A stretch of DNA of 64,000 nucleotides from Neomesorhizobium albiziae (GTDB taxonomy: Bacteria; Pseudomonadota; Alphaproteobacteria; Rhizobiales; Rhizobiaceae): assembly GCF_900114255.1 (NCBI RefSeq), contig NZ_FOSL01000018.1, positions 37,651 to 101,650 of the forward strand, given 5' to 3'. The notes beneath the pieces are model-generated. The model saw only the letters and a list, made by a program, of their open reading frames with translations, searched no databases and was not told the DNA's origin. Below, piece after piece: positions 26,601-36,217 of the stretch. Within the stretch, counting starts at the first letter, position 1. The number at the start of each line of letters is the position of its first letter. The position numbers and the translations under genes were made by a program.

Positions 26601-28151
26601 ATGTCTACCGCGAACGCGGCTCCAAAAACCGCAATGCAACGATTTCTCGATGGCGTCGAACGGGTGGGGAACATGGTTCCTCATCCGGTCGTGATCTTCC
26701 TGATCCTGATTGCAATCGTCATTGTTCTGTCGGCTATCCTCAGCATGTTCGGCGCCGCGGTGAGCTTCGAGCGGATCAACGCGGAAACGCATGAGATTGA
26801 AACAGCGACCACGGAAATCCGCAGCCTGCTGAACATCGACGGCATACGGTTCCTGTATGCGTCGCTCATTCCCAATTTCATGAGCTTCACCGCGGTCGGA
26901 CTGATGATTGCGGCGATGATCGGCGCCGGCGTGGCGGAGGAATCGGGCCTGGTCACCGCGCTGATCAGAAAGCTTGTAATCGTGTCGCCGCCATGGGCGC
27001 TGACCTACATCCTTGCCTTTGTCGGCATCATCGCCAGCGTTGCCGCCGACGCGGGTTATCTGGTCCTGATCCCCCTTGCCGGTATCGCTTATCTCGCCGT
27101 CGGGCGTCACCCGCTTGCCGGCCTGGCCCTGGGCTTTGCGGCAGTGGCTGGCGCTTTCACAGTCAACATGCTGATCAAGCCGCTCGATGCAGTCCTCGTG
27201 GAATTCACCAACGATGCGGCACATCTGGTCGATCCCAACAGATCGATCGGCCTGGCCTCGAATGTCTGGTTCTCCATAGCGTCGGTGCTGTTTCTGACGA
27301 TCGTCATCGCGTTCATCTCCGATCGCATGATCGAACCGCGGCTCGGAGCATACAAGCCGGAGCAATCAGGGGACGGCGCAGTTTCCGATCAGAGCGCCGA
27401 ACTGTCGGAAAAAGAATCCCGCGGATTGCGTTTTGCATTGTTCGCTCTGATCGGGCTGATCGCCGTCTTCTGCCTGCTGACCTTGCCCGCATGGGCGCCG
27501 CTGCGGAATCCCGAGACCGGCGAACTCATCGGCAACTCACCCTTCATGAACGGCCTTATCGCGCTGATCATGCTGATATTCCTGGTGACCGGCTGGTCGT
27601 ACGGCATCGGCGCAGGTACGATGCGGACCTTGACCGAAGTCATTGGGGCAATTGAAAAGTCGATCAAGAATCTCGGCGGGACGATCTTCCTGTTCTTTGT
27701 CCTGAGCCAGTTCGTCGCTTACTTCACCTATACCAACATGGGCACGGTCATGGCCTTGAGCCTGTCCGGCGCGCTGCAGGCAGCGAACATCGGGGCTCTG
27801 CCTCTCCTGCTTGGCTTTATCGTCGTGGTCGCGATCATTGATCTCCTGTTGACTGGCGCAATCGCGAAATGGGCGATCTTTGCTCCCGTCTTCGTGCCGC
27901 TTTTGATGAAACTCGGCGTCGAGCCGGAAGCGGTCCTTGCCGCGTACCGCGTCGGCGATTCACCGATGAATGCGATCACCCCGCTCAACGCCTATTTTGC
28001 GTTGGTGGTTGGTTTTGCCCAGAAGTACGACAAGTCCGCAGGCGTTGGCACAATCGTGTCGCTGATGCTCCCCTACGTCGCCTGGATGTTTGTCCTTTGG
28101 ACGGCGCTCTTCGCCGTCTGGAAAGCAATGGGATTGCCCTGGGGGCTATAG
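26601..28151 (+). CDS. AbgT-family transporter
   Basis: The 516-residue inner-membrane protein resembles AbgT, the p-aminobenzoyl-glutamate transporter; some members instead export sulfonamide antimetabolites. It shows many membrane segments, the start region RVGNMVPHPVVIFLILIAIV and the conserved AYRVGDSPMNAITPLNAYFA near the end. It lies 45 bases upstream of an M20 peptidase gene. In E. coli abgT is also paired with M20 hydrolases (abgA, abgB), so transport and cleavage of an amide-linked compound is a fair inference. Confidence 0.88.
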   Translation: MSTANAAPKTAMQRFLDGVERVGNMVPHPVVIFLILIAIVIVLSAILSMFGAAVSFERINAETHEIETATTEIRSLLNIDGIRFLYASLIPNFMSFTAVGLMIAAMIGAGVAEESGLVTALIRKLVIVSPPWALTYILAFVGIIASVAADAGYLVLIPLAGIAYLAVGRHPLAGLALGFAAVAGAFTVNMLIKPLDAVLVEFTNDAAHLVDPNRSIGLASNVWFSIASVLFLTIVIAFISDRMIEPRLGAYKPEQSGDGAVSDQSAELSEKESRGLRFALFALIGLIAVFCLLTLPAWAPLRNPETGELIGNSPFMNGLIALIMLIFLVTGWSYGIGAGTMRTLTEVIGAIEKSIKNLGGTIFLFFVLSQFVAYFTYTNMGTVMALSLSGALQAANIGALPLLLGFIVVVAIIDLLLTGAIAKWAIFAPVFVPLLMKLGVEPEAVLAAYRVGDSPMNAITPLNAYFALVVGFAQKYDKSAGVGTIVSLMLPYVAWMFVLWTALFAVWKAMGLPWGL

Positions 28152-28196
28152 CGGCAGGGTCGCAGGGAAACGCGAAAAGCGCCACTCAAGCACGGG

Positions 28197-29405
28197 ATGT
28201 ATCAGATGACCGATCTTGTTCCCCTCGACATCGCCGGCGCCGAAGAACACCTGATGCGGTTCCTCTCGGTCGAAGGCGTGACCGGATACGAGGCCAATAT
28301 CGCGGCGGCCGTCAGCGATGCGCTGAAGGCTGCCGGCGTGCCGGCTTCGGCAATCCGCTTCGATGACGCCAATACGCGCATTCCGCTGCCGACGGAAACT
28401 GGCAATCTCATCGTGGACCTTCCGGGAACGCGTAGCGGACCAAGGCTGCTGTTTTCCACCCACCTGGACACGGTGCCGCTGTGCGCCGGGGCGAAGCCTC
28501 GAAGGGAGGGCGATCGCATCGTCTCCGACGGCACGACAGCGCTTGGGGGCGACGCCCGTACCGGGGTTGCCCTTCTGGTAGTGGTTGCCGAAACGCTCAT
28601 CAAGCACAAGCTGCCGCATCCGCCGATCACGCTGCTTTTCACGGTGCGGGAGGAGAGCGGGCTTCATGGAGCGCGCGAGCTGAACCCAGCCGAACTCGGC
28701 GGACCGGTCATGTGCGTCAATGTCGACGGGCAACTCGCTTCGGAGCTAATCATCGGCGCTGTCGGGCAGGAGAACTGGGAAGTCGAGATCAAGGGCCGCG
28801 CGTCCCACGCCGGCGTGGCGCCGGAGAAGGGGATATCGGCCACGATGGTTGGCGCCATCGCCTTGACAGAGGCGCGGCAGGCGGGCTGGTTCGGCAAGGT
28901 CGTCAAGCCAGACGGCCGGGGAACCAGCAATGTCGGGATATTCGGCGGCAAGGGCGACAAAGCCGCTGGCGATGCGACCAACGTCGTCACCGACTACGTC
29001 TTCATCAAGGGCGAGGCGCGCAGTCCGGAATCGGCCTTCGCGGCGAAAATCGCCAACGGCTACAAGCAGGCGTTCGCGAAAGCGCAAGGCGAGGTGAGGG
29101 ACCATGAGGGAGGCACGGCCGAGCTGACGTTCAGCCACAAGGCGGCTTACCCGCCATTCGAGCTCAGCAAGAACAGTCCTGTCGTGAAGCGCGCAGCCAA
29201 GGCGCTCACGATGCTCGGCATCGAGCCCGTCTATCTGTTCTCCAACGGCGGTCTCGACGCCAACTGGCTCGACAAGCACGGCGTTCCCACCATCACCATC
29301 GGTGCAGGCCAGGCCGAGATCCATACCATCAAGGAATACGTGAACCTTGCCGAGTACGAGAAGGGCTGCCGCCTCGGCGTACTTATGGCGACAATGGAAG
29401 AGTAG
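28197..29405 (+). CDS. M20-family metallopeptidase (PepT-like)
   Basis: The 402-residue cytoplasmic enzyme has M20 metal ligands at H89 and D91 (STHLDTVP), D119 (GGDARTG), E152/E153 (REESGLHGA) and D177 (NVDGQL), with a late His in IHTIKEYVNL. The lid domain contains KGRASHAGVAPEKGISATMV. It resembles peptidase T-like exopeptidases. An ATG at 28206 is an alternative start. Its pairing with the AbgT gene suggests cleavage of an imported peptide or aminobenzoyl-glutamate-like compound. Confidence 0.88.
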   Translation: MYQMTDLVPLDIAGAEEHLMRFLSVEGVTGYEANIAAAVSDALKAAGVPASAIRFDDANTRIPLPTETGNLIVDLPGTRSGPRLLFSTHLDTVPLCAGAKPRREGDRIVSDGTTALGGDARTGVALLVVVAETLIKHKLPHPPITLLFTVREESGLHGARELNPAELGGPVMCVNVDGQLASELIIGAVGQENWEVEIKGRASHAGVAPEKGISATMVGAIALTEARQAGWFGKVVKPDGRGTSNVGIFGGKGDKAAGDATNVVTDYVFIKGEARSPESAFAAKIANGYKQAFAKAQGEVRDHEGGTAELTFSHKAAYPPFELSKNSPVVKRAAKALTMLGIEPVYLFSNGGLDANWLDKHGVPTITIGAGQAEIHTIKEYVNLAEYEKGCRLGVLMATMEE

Positions 29406-29521
29406 CAGTCGCACCGCGGCCCTGGGGACGGAGCCGGTTGCGTTGAACCCGTATGTTGCGGCGGAAGCGCTGAAGATTGGATTTCGGTGGCCTGAGGAAG
29501 GGCCGGTGAGGAAACAAGCGA

Positions 29522-31357
29522 TTGAGCCCCATAACCTACACTGCCACCATCATCGCGGTCGTCGTCGTCCTGTTCGTCTGGAACAGGCTGCCTGTTGTCG
29601 TTGTCGCGATGGCGACGGCGACGGCGCTTTGGGCAACCGGCGTCCTGACGATCGATCAGGCCCTCGGCGGCTTTGGCGATCCCGCGGTGATCTTTATCGC
29701 TTCCCTCTTCATTGTCAGTGCCGGGCTCGACGTGACAGGCGTCACTGCCTGGGCCGGGCAGCTTCTGATCCGTGGCGCGGGCGAGGAGAGCCGCACCCGC
29801 CTGCTGCTGCTGACGATGAGCATGGTCGCGCTTCTCACGGCGCTGATCAGCGTCAATGGCGCCGTTGCCGCGCTCCTGCCGGTGGTGGTCGTCATCGCCG
29901 TCCGCTTGAAGCGGAATTCGGCGCAGTTGCTTCTGCCGCTGGTTTTTTCGGCACATGCCGGCTCCAAGCTGGCGCTGACCGGCTCGCCCGTGAACGTCCT
30001 GGTCTCGGACGCGGGCAGCGACGCTGGCGTGGGCGGCTTCGGCTTCTTCGAATTCGCGCTTGTCGGCTTGCCGCTGCTGGCGGGAACGATGGCGATCATC
30101 ATACTGTTCGGAAAACGGCTGCTGCCTGAACGCAATGGCGCGACCATGCCCGCCGACTTCAGCCGCCATGCGAAGACCCTCGTCGAGCAATATGGCCTTG
30201 CCAGCGGCGTCTACCAGATGCGGGTGCGCGCAAGTTCGCCCTTCATCGGCAAGCCGGCGTCTTCGATAGAGTTGGCCGCGTATCCCGAACTGCAACTCGT
30301 CGCCGTTCACGAGGGGGAAACCGCCAGCCCGCTGCGCAGAGCTGTCATCGCAGAGGGTGATCACCTGTTGCTGCGGGGCGACGCCGAGTCGGCCGCCGCA
30401 TTCGCTGTCGATAGCCATCTCGCCTTCAGCGAGTCGGCCGCTCCCGGGCAGGGGGAAGGAACGCTTTTCAATCGCAGTTCAGGTCTGGCGGAGGTGGTGA
30501 TCCCGCCGCGCTCCGGCCTTATCGGCCAAAACGTCTTCCCGGGCATGGTAACCGAGAGCGGCGACCTCATCGTCCTTGCAGTACAGCGTGCGGGTTCCGA
30601 GGTTGCCGCCACCAACGCGACACGGGATGCCGGAGGCATCGTGCTGCAGGCCGGCGACACCATGCTCTTGCAGGGAACGTGGAAAGCGCTCGACCTCCGG
30701 CTCAAGGATCCGGATGTCCTGGTCGTCAATTCGCCCGAACTGGTGCGCCGCCAGGCGGTGCCGATGGGACCGGGCGCCCGTCAGGCCGTTGCCATTCTGG
30801 TCGCGATGGTCCTGCTTCTCGCCACCGGCATCACCCCGCCGGCGATAGCCGGCCTGCTCGCCGCCGGCGCCGTCGTCCTGTCAGGGATCATGAGCGTCGA
30901 GCAATCCTACCGCGCCATCGATTGGACGACGGTGGTCCTTGTCGGGGCGATGATGCCGCTGTCCACCGCCATGGTCGAGACGGGCGCCGCGAAACTGATG
31001 GCGGAATATCTGGTGTCGCTCGTCGGCGACGCCGGCCCTATTGCCCTGCTCGCCGGCCTGTTCGTGCTGACTGCCATCATGGGGCAACTCATCAGCAATA
31101 CCGCGACCGCTCTCATCGTCATACCGATCGGCGTGGCGGCTGCCGCAACCATGGGTGTCTCGCCCCGTCCTGTGCTTATGAGCACCGCCGTGGCGGCGGC
31201 AGCGGCATTTCTGACACCGATCGCAACCCCCACAAATCTCATGGTCATGGGACCCGGCGGGTATGCTTTCGGCGACTATTGGAAACTCGGGCTACCGTTG
31301 CTGCTCTGGTTCTTTGTCGTGGCTGTGTTCATAGTGCCGATGATCTGGCGGTTCTGA
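29522..31357 (+). CDS. SLC13-type permease with RCK_C (TrkA-C) domains
   Basis: The 611-residue protein has membrane segments at both ends (TATIIAVVVVLFVWNRLPVV and LMSTAVAAAAAFLTPIATPT) and two soluble RCK_C-type domains in the middle (about residues 215-400). This is the layout of divalent anion:sodium symporter family permeases. The conserved TPIATPTNLMVMGPGGYAFG is typical of the second transport half. The start is a TTG with a GAGG site upstream. The substrate (dicarboxylate, sulfate or other anion) cannot be told. Confidence 0.87.
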   Translation: MSPITYTATIIAVVVVLFVWNRLPVVVVAMATATALWATGVLTIDQALGGFGDPAVIFIASLFIVSAGLDVTGVTAWAGQLLIRGAGEESRTRLLLLTMSMVALLTALISVNGAVAALLPVVVVIAVRLKRNSAQLLLPLVFSAHAGSKLALTGSPVNVLVSDAGSDAGVGGFGFFEFALVGLPLLAGTMAIIILFGKRLLPERNGATMPADFSRHAKTLVEQYGLASGVYQMRVRASSPFIGKPASSIELAAYPELQLVAVHEGETASPLRRAVIAEGDHLLLRGDAESAAAFAVDSHLAFSESAAPGQGEGTLFNRSSGLAEVVIPPRSGLIGQNVFPGMVTESGDLIVLAVQRAGSEVAATNATRDAGGIVLQAGDTMLLQGTWKALDLRLKDPDVLVVNSPELVRRQAVPMGPGARQAVAILVAMVLLLATGITPPAIAGLLAAGAVVLSGIMSVEQSYRAIDWTTVVLVGAMMPLSTAMVETGAAKLMAEYLVSLVGDAGPIALLAGLFVLTAIMGQLISNTATALIVIPIGVAAAATMGVSPRPVLMSTAVAAAAAFLTPIATPTNLMVMGPGGYAFGDYWKLGLPLLLWFFVVAVFIVPMIWRF

Positions 31358-31467
31358 GCTGCCACGATACGCTTCTGTCGAATTGGCGGGTAACGCCCGG
31401 ACAGTAGTTCGGCTTTTGTAAATGAGATTTATCGGCCAGAGGCAACATTGCAACGGCGACCATACCA

Positions 31468-32514
31468 ATGAATGCCCGCATGGTTCCGGTGCTGCTCGGC
31501 ATCATCTCCACAATTCTGCTGCTGGCCGGGTTCTATTTCGCGGACGAGATATTTGCGCCCGTTGCCTGCGCTCTCTTCATCATCGCGATTGCCTGGCCGC
31601 TCCAGGAGCGACTTCAGGCACGGCTGCCGCAGCTTCTTGCGCTCGCCATTGTGGTGACGCTGATCATGCTGGTCTTCATCGTTTTCGCGTCGGTCGTGGC
31701 CTGGGGTTTCGGTCGGGTGGGCCGCTCGCTCATTGCGGAGACGCCCCGGCTTCAGGGGCTCTACGAACAGGCGACCGCCTGGCTTGAGACGCATGGGATC
31801 GCCGTCGCCGGCCTGTGGGCCGAGCACTTCAACATGCGCTGGGTGGTGGGGGCGGTCCAGGGCCTGTCGGTCAGGCTGAATACGATGATCTCGTTCTGGA
31901 TCGTGGTTTTGATCTACGTGCTGCTCGGCCTGCTCGAGGTCGGCCCGGTAGCGCGCAGAATTCCCGGCATCGTCAGCAGCGAGGCTGCCCGCGTCCTGAT
32001 CATGGGCAGCAACCGCACCGCCGCCAAGCTGCGCCGGTATCTTATGATCCGGACGATCATGAGCATTGCAACGGGCGCTATGGTCTACGTGTTCGCGCTG
32101 GCGCTCGGCCTGCAGCTTGCCGCGGAGTGGGGCGTCATCGCCTTCACCTTGAATTTCATCCCCTTCATCGGCCCGTTCATCGCAACGCTGCTGCCGACCT
32201 TCTATGCACTGGCGCAGTTCGAATCCCTTTATTCCGCGCTGTTCGTCTTTGCCTGCCTCAATCTCATCCAGTTCGTGATCGGTAGCTACGTGGAGCCGCG
32301 CATGGCGGGCAAGGCGCTCGCGCTGTCGCCCTTCCTCGCGCTGTTTTCGGTTTTCCTCTGGATGTTCCTGTGGGGCCTTTTCGGCGCATTCATCGGAGTT
32401 CCAATCACAATCGCGGCAGTTACCTTCTGTGCGCAATCGCCTTCGGCCGAATGGCTTTCGCACTTGCTGGGCGCGCCGGACGACGGCGAAGCGAAGGACC
32501 CGTCAGCAGTGTAA
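31468..32514 (+). CDS. AI-2E family transporter
   Basis: The 348-residue membrane protein has about eight predicted segments arranged as in the AI-2E (YdiK/PerM/TqsA) family. The family region around AEWGVIAFTLNFIPFIGPFI and SYVEPRMAGKALALSPFLAL is clear. Members export AI-2 or other small molecules, or exchange ions; the role here is unknown. It follows the SLC13-type gene by 110 bases on the same strand. Confidence 0.9.
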   Translation: MNARMVPVLLGIISTILLLAGFYFADEIFAPVACALFIIAIAWPLQERLQARLPQLLALAIVVTLIMLVFIVFASVVAWGFGRVGRSLIAETPRLQGLYEQATAWLETHGIAVAGLWAEHFNMRWVVGAVQGLSVRLNTMISFWIVVLIYVLLGLLEVGPVARRIPGIVSSEAARVLIMGSNRTAAKLRRYLMIRTIMSIATGAMVYVFALALGLQLAAEWGVIAFTLNFIPFIGPFIATLLPTFYALAQFESLYSALFVFACLNLIQFVIGSYVEPRMAGKALALSPFLALFSVFLWMFLWGLFGAFIGVPITIAAVTFCAQSPSAEWLSHLLGAPDDGEAKDPSAV

Positions 32515-32672
32515 GTGGACGCCGGGGACGCTCTGGCTGGCACAGCATGCGCCAAGCCATCAGCCAGCGTATGGAAATTCCTCACAGGCTGTGTCAATTT
32601 TAGCTACGATGCTTATGCGCTGGGGGGTGCTGGGATCCAAACTGAAAGTCATAATTGTTTGGAACCACCCCA
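32515..32672. other. Intergenic region before the second AraC gene
   Basis: The 158-base gap separates the AI-2E family gene from an AraC-family gene on the same strand. It is less GC-rich than the surroundings. I saw no gene, and no clear promoter or terminator motif. Confidence 0.4.
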
Positions 32673-33746
32673 ATGTACCAGGAATCCGCGCTCCAATCCT
32701 TCGAAGAACACAAAAGGGAGAACGCGCAATTTACGCACTCCCTGAATTTTTCAAACTTTAACCTTCCTCCGAGCGATCAATTTCCGGCTTTCCGTTCCGC
32801 CTATCAAGGCGTGATTGATGTGTCGATTGGGTTGGATGGCCCTCGATCGTTTCCAGCCCGTCAAACGGTTTGGAACCTGGAAAGGCTGGCGTTCATGCGA
32901 ACCAGGCTTCCCGGTGAAAAACATGCCCATCGCCGGAAGCACCTGAAGAGGTGCGTGCTTGATCATTGGTACGTCGATCTGCCGTTTCGGTCTCCAAAGT
33001 CCGGCAATTGGAATGGAACCGAAATCGCTGTCGCCGAGCTGCATTGCCTGGCCACGTCGTTCGATCGAGAAATCGATCACGACGGGATACTCACACTCTT
33101 CATCCCGCATGATCTGTTTGCCTCGAAGGCCGGGCTGCATCGAATGCTGGACGTGAAGTTCGAGGGGGGACTTGGCAAGCTTCTGGCAGACTATCTGTTT
33201 CTCCTCGACCGATCGCTGGAGGATCTGAAGTCGCCGGAGATACCCTACATTGTCGAGGCGACACGCAGCCTTGTCGCCGTATGTCTCGCCCCGTCCCAGG
33301 ATCGCTTGATAGAGGCCCAGACCCCGATCGACGCGACATTACTGGGCCGGGCGCGTCGGGTGATCGACGGCCGACTTATGGATCGCAATCTGACTTCGGA
33401 GATGCTGTGCACTGCGCTGGGCGTGTCCCGCTCCCGCCTCTACAGGATCTTCGAACCTCTTGGCGGCGTTGCCTCCTACATTCGAAAGCAACGGCTGCTG
33501 CGCACACGCGACGCGCTCTCCGACATAGCAGATACGCGGTCCATATCCCGCATTGCCGAGCAGTGGGGTTTCGTAGATCCGTCCGCCTACAGTCGAACGT
33601 TCAAACATGAATTCGGCATTTCACCGAAGGAAGCGCGGGATATTGGTTGGGCGAGCGACGGCTTCGTCGTAGCGCAGCAAGGCCAGGTTCGACACGAAGG
33701 GGAGCAAACGCTGTATCAACTGCTGCGCACCATTGATGGCGCCTGA
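32673..33746 (+). CDS. AraC-family transcriptional regulator
   Basis: From the ATG at 32673 the product has 357 residues: an N-terminal AraC-binding-like sensor domain (about residues 30-200) and a C-terminal AraC DNA-binding domain (LTSEMLCTALGVSRSRLYRI and ISRIAEQWGFVDPSAYSRTF). A TTG six codons upstream is possible but has no better ribosome site. It converges on the M14-type gene. Its target is unclear. Confidence 0.85.
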   Translation: MYQESALQSFEEHKRENAQFTHSLNFSNFNLPPSDQFPAFRSAYQGVIDVSIGLDGPRSFPARQTVWNLERLAFMRTRLPGEKHAHRRKHLKRCVLDHWYVDLPFRSPKSGNWNGTEIAVAELHCLATSFDREIDHDGILTLFIPHDLFASKAGLHRMLDVKFEGGLGKLLADYLFLLDRSLEDLKSPEIPYIVEATRSLVAVCLAPSQDRLIEAQTPIDATLLGRARRVIDGRLMDRNLTSEMLCTALGVSRSRLYRIFEPLGGVASYIRKQRLLRTRDALSDIADTRSISRIAEQWGFVDPSAYSRTFKHEFGISPKEARDIGWASDGFVVAQQGQVRHEGEQTLYQLLRTIDGA

Positions 33747-33808
33747 TACGGGTCGTACCGGCGCGTTGCGTCGATCTGGCGACGTTGGCTTGCCGAGACC
33801 GATTAAAG

Positions 33809-35014
33809 TCACTCCTGATAAGTCTCAACGCCCTCCGGCCCCGGTTTTTTGAAAAGGATGAATACCAAGGGGTTGCCGGGCTCGGACATGGCGTCGCTGC
33901 GCAGGCCCGTTATCTCTCCGTCCACGCCGCTTGTGTATTCCGCAACCACTTCACCAAAGCTGTTGCGCTGGATGGCGACCTTCTGTCCGGCCTGGACCTT
34001 GTCGTTGAGCTTGACCAAATGCTCGACGATACCGCCCGCGGTGGCGATGATCGGGAAAGCACTGTTGCCGACAAAGACCGTCACGTCCTTGCCCGTGCGA
34101 CCCATCGGCCCGGCAACGATGCCGTAATGCTTGAGGACGTTCATCGTGCCTTCCACGAACAGCGGGATCATCTCGAGGTCCAGCACGCGCGCGGCGCCGA
34201 TCTCCGGCGTGAAAGAGGGGATGCCCGCGTCCATGAACGCATTATGCAGGACACCGGGATAGACATGGTTGTCGAAGATCTGGCCGACGGGATAGAGCTC
34301 CAGCATCGCCTTGACCTCGGGCACGTCCATGCCGCCGATATTGAATGCGGTGACTTCGAATCCCGTCGTGCCGGTGTGAAAGTCGATGGCGAAGTCGGCG
34401 TTCGGCCGCAGCAGCCGGTTGAAAAGGAGCCCGGCGTGGCGGCTGGGCGCGGTGACGCCGTTCTCGTTGCCGGGCCATTCCCGGTTCATGTCGATCAGAT
34501 CGATGCCTCTGCCCTGATTGGGCCATCGGCGCTGCATGCTTTCGAGGGCCGGGCGCGCCACGTCGGTGACCGCCACCACCGTTCCCGACATCTGCGTCGG
34601 ATCGAGCTGGTTCATCACGGTCTGGACCGTGTGAATGTTACTCATTTCGTCGCCATGCACACCGCTGGTCAGGACGCCTCGCTTGCCCGGCTTTGCTCCC
34701 TTGGCAACCGTCACGGACACGTACCAGTGTTGTCCGGTCGGCATCTGCACGCCCTGAAAATACAGGAGGTGCTTCTGCCCGGGTTCCAGGTCGTTGACGT
34801 CGAGCGCGCTGACGACTTTTTTCCCCTGGATCACCTCGCCGGTGTAGACCGTTCCCGATGACGCATCGCTTGCCGGGGCGGCAGGGGAAGCCGCTGGATC
34901 CTGAGCGTTTGCGGAACCGGCAGTGGCTGCAAATGTGGCCGCCGCACCGACCGTGGCGATGGACGCAATAATCAGATCGCGACGATCGAGGCCGTTTTTA
35001 CGTTTGTCCGACAT
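33809..35014 (-). CDS. Tat-exported M14-type deacylase (succinylglutamate desuccinylase/aspartoacylase family)
   Basis: From the ATG at 35014 the product has 401 residues. It begins with a twin-arginine signal (DRRDLIIASIATVGAAATFA), so export of the folded enzyme is likely. Zinc ligands are visible at H120 and E123 (GVHGDEMSN) and later in AIDFHTGTTGFEV. The C-terminal part (KVQAGQKVAIQRNSFGEVVA) looks like the barrel domain of this family. The natural substrate is unknown; periplasmic location argues against a role in arginine catabolism. Confidence 0.85.
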   Translation of the reverse strand: MSDKRKNGLDRRDLIIASIATVGAAATFAATAGSANAQDPAASPAAPASDASSGTVYTGEVIQGKKVVSALDVNDLEPGQKHLLYFQGVQMPTGQHWYVSVTVAKGAKPGKRGVLTSGVHGDEMSNIHTVQTVMNQLDPTQMSGTVVAVTDVARPALESMQRRWPNQGRGIDLIDMNREWPGNENGVTAPSRHAGLLFNRLLRPNADFAIDFHTGTTGFEVTAFNIGGMDVPEVKAMLELYPVGQIFDNHVYPGVLHNAFMDAGIPSFTPEIGAARVLDLEMIPLFVEGTMNVLKHYGIVAGPMGRTGKDVTVFVGNSAFPIIATAGGIVEHLVKLNDKVQAGQKVAIQRNSFGEVVAEYTSGVDGEITGLRSDAMSEPGNPLVFILFKKPGPEGVETYQE

Positions 35015-35222
35015 GGTGATCGTGTCCTTTCGCAAGCAAGGGCCGAAGACCGGTGAACTTTTGCACCCGAATTAGCGGCCTACTTTGGAACGCTATCCTT
35101 ATAGCGGACGATAACGTCCCTGAACTCTCTTGCCATTGGCTCAAAATTCCAAAGCTGTGCTGCCCGTCCTATTCAGAGGATATTCTCCGACGAACGCGGA
35201 CCGGCAAACGTCAGCTTTTTAG

Positions 35223-35381
35223 CTGCAGTATCGCGTCGGATGGGCCAACGGCACTAATGAGCTGTGGACGAGTCATGCGGACCTCATCCGCGCTTATCGC
35301 GAAGCGGTGGCGAAGCACAGCGCCGATGATCAGGCAAACATCCTCTGGAACACCACTCAGCGCGTCTACCGACCGATCTGA
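35223..35381 (+). pseudogene. C-terminal remnant of an amidohydrolase-family gene
   Basis: A 52-residue frame opened only after a stop codon reads RVGWANGTNELWTSHADLIR...ADDQANILWNTTQRVYRPI. This resembles the C-terminus of amidohydrolase-2 type metal-dependent hydrolases. No start codon context or N-terminal domain is present, and the frame just upstream is closed. It is the only recognisable content of the 482-base gap 35015-35496. Confidence 0.5.
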
Positions 35382-35496
35382 TGGTCCTGTGCGCTCACCC
35401 TTAACCGTAACCCACGGCAAGGGTTCAACCCTGCCGATGTCCGGAACTTTTCTCATCTTCCCCGAGTTCTTCTAGTTCAATTCGAGGAGACGAACG

Positions 35497-35913
35497 ATGG
35501 CTCATACCGACGAACAGAAGATCATCGACCTGGAGAAAAAATTCTGGCGGACGATGGTGGATAAGGACATCGAAGGGTCAGTGGCGATGCTGGCTGGAGA
35601 GTCTATTGTCGCGGGCGCGCAAGGGACGGCACGGCTCACGCATGACGACTATCGTGGCATGGCCAAGCAGGGTGATAGCCTCTGGCAGCTGAAATCCTTC
35701 CAACTCGACGATCTTAAGGTGATGTTTCCTTCCGATGACGTGGCCGTCATCGCCTACACGGTGACAGAAGAGATGGAGGTTGAAGGCAAGCCGCTGACGT
35801 TGAAGGCCGCCGACGCCACCACCTGGATCCGTCAGGACGGCGAGTGGCTTGCTGCCCTGCATACGGAATCGGTGCTGGGCGATCCCTTTGGCCGCGATCG
35901 CAAGGCGGCGTAA
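35497..35913 (+). CDS. NTF2-like (DUF4440/SnoaL-type) protein
   Basis: The 138-residue soluble protein has the alpha-plus-beta cone layout of NTF2-like proteins: an N-terminal helix (DEQKIIDLEKKFWRTMVDKD), strands with VAVIAYTVTEEMEVEGKPLT, and a final strand TTWIRQDGEWLAALHTESVL. A ribosome site (CGAGGAG) precedes the ATG. Members are small-molecule enzymes or binding proteins; none can be assigned here. A strong hairpin follows it. Confidence 0.85.
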   Translation: MAHTDEQKIIDLEKKFWRTMVDKDIEGSVAMLAGESIVAGAQGTARLTHDDYRGMAKQGDSLWQLKSFQLDDLKVMFPSDDVAVIAYTVTEEMEVEGKPLTLKAADATTWIRQDGEWLAALHTESVLGDPFGRDRKAA

Positions 35914-35943
35914 AAAACACAGTCGCCACCCACCTGTGCTTCC

Positions 35944-35977
35944 ATTCGGCGTTGCCGCGAACGCGGCAGCGCCGAAT
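35944..35977 (+). terminator. GC-rich hairpin after the NTF2-like gene
   Basis: ATTCGGCG at 35944-35951 pairs with CGCCGAAT at 35970-35977, and TGCCG pairs with CGGCA inside, with one G-T wobble, making a stem of about 14 pairs. It lies 31 bases after the stop. No T-run follows, so it may be a terminator of the Rho-assisted kind or a stabiliser. The rest of 35914-36217 shows no gene. Confidence 0.6.
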
Positions 35978-36217
35978 CGCGGTTATGGGGGGAATCCCGG
36001 GCTGACAAGCTGCGCTCACGCTGAGTTTCAGGCAATCCACGAATAGTCGAGTCGCAAGACTGCCGTTGAATCGAAGATCCCGTCGGTACGTGGCAACTAT
36101 GCAACAGTAAATGCTGTTCTTTTTGGCCTGCCCACTCCCGGCAACATCCCTAACTTGGCCCGGAAGCTCTTCAAGTGTTATGCAGGACCATGTCGGCAGT
36201 TTTTTGATCGGACTGAT

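Noticed and set aside
31429..32463. A 344-codon minus-strand frame opposite the AI-2E family gene
   Set aside because: Its composition (mostly Arg, Glu, Asp, His) is that of an antisense shadow of a membrane protein.
33785..34861. A 358-codon plus-strand frame opposite the M14-type gene
   Set aside because: The minus-strand frame has a Tat signal and intact zinc ligands. The plus-strand product has no recognisable domain.
35053..35475. A 140-codon plus-strand frame in the gap after the M14-type gene
   Set aside because: It overlaps the amidohydrolase remnant in another frame and shows no domain or ribosome site.
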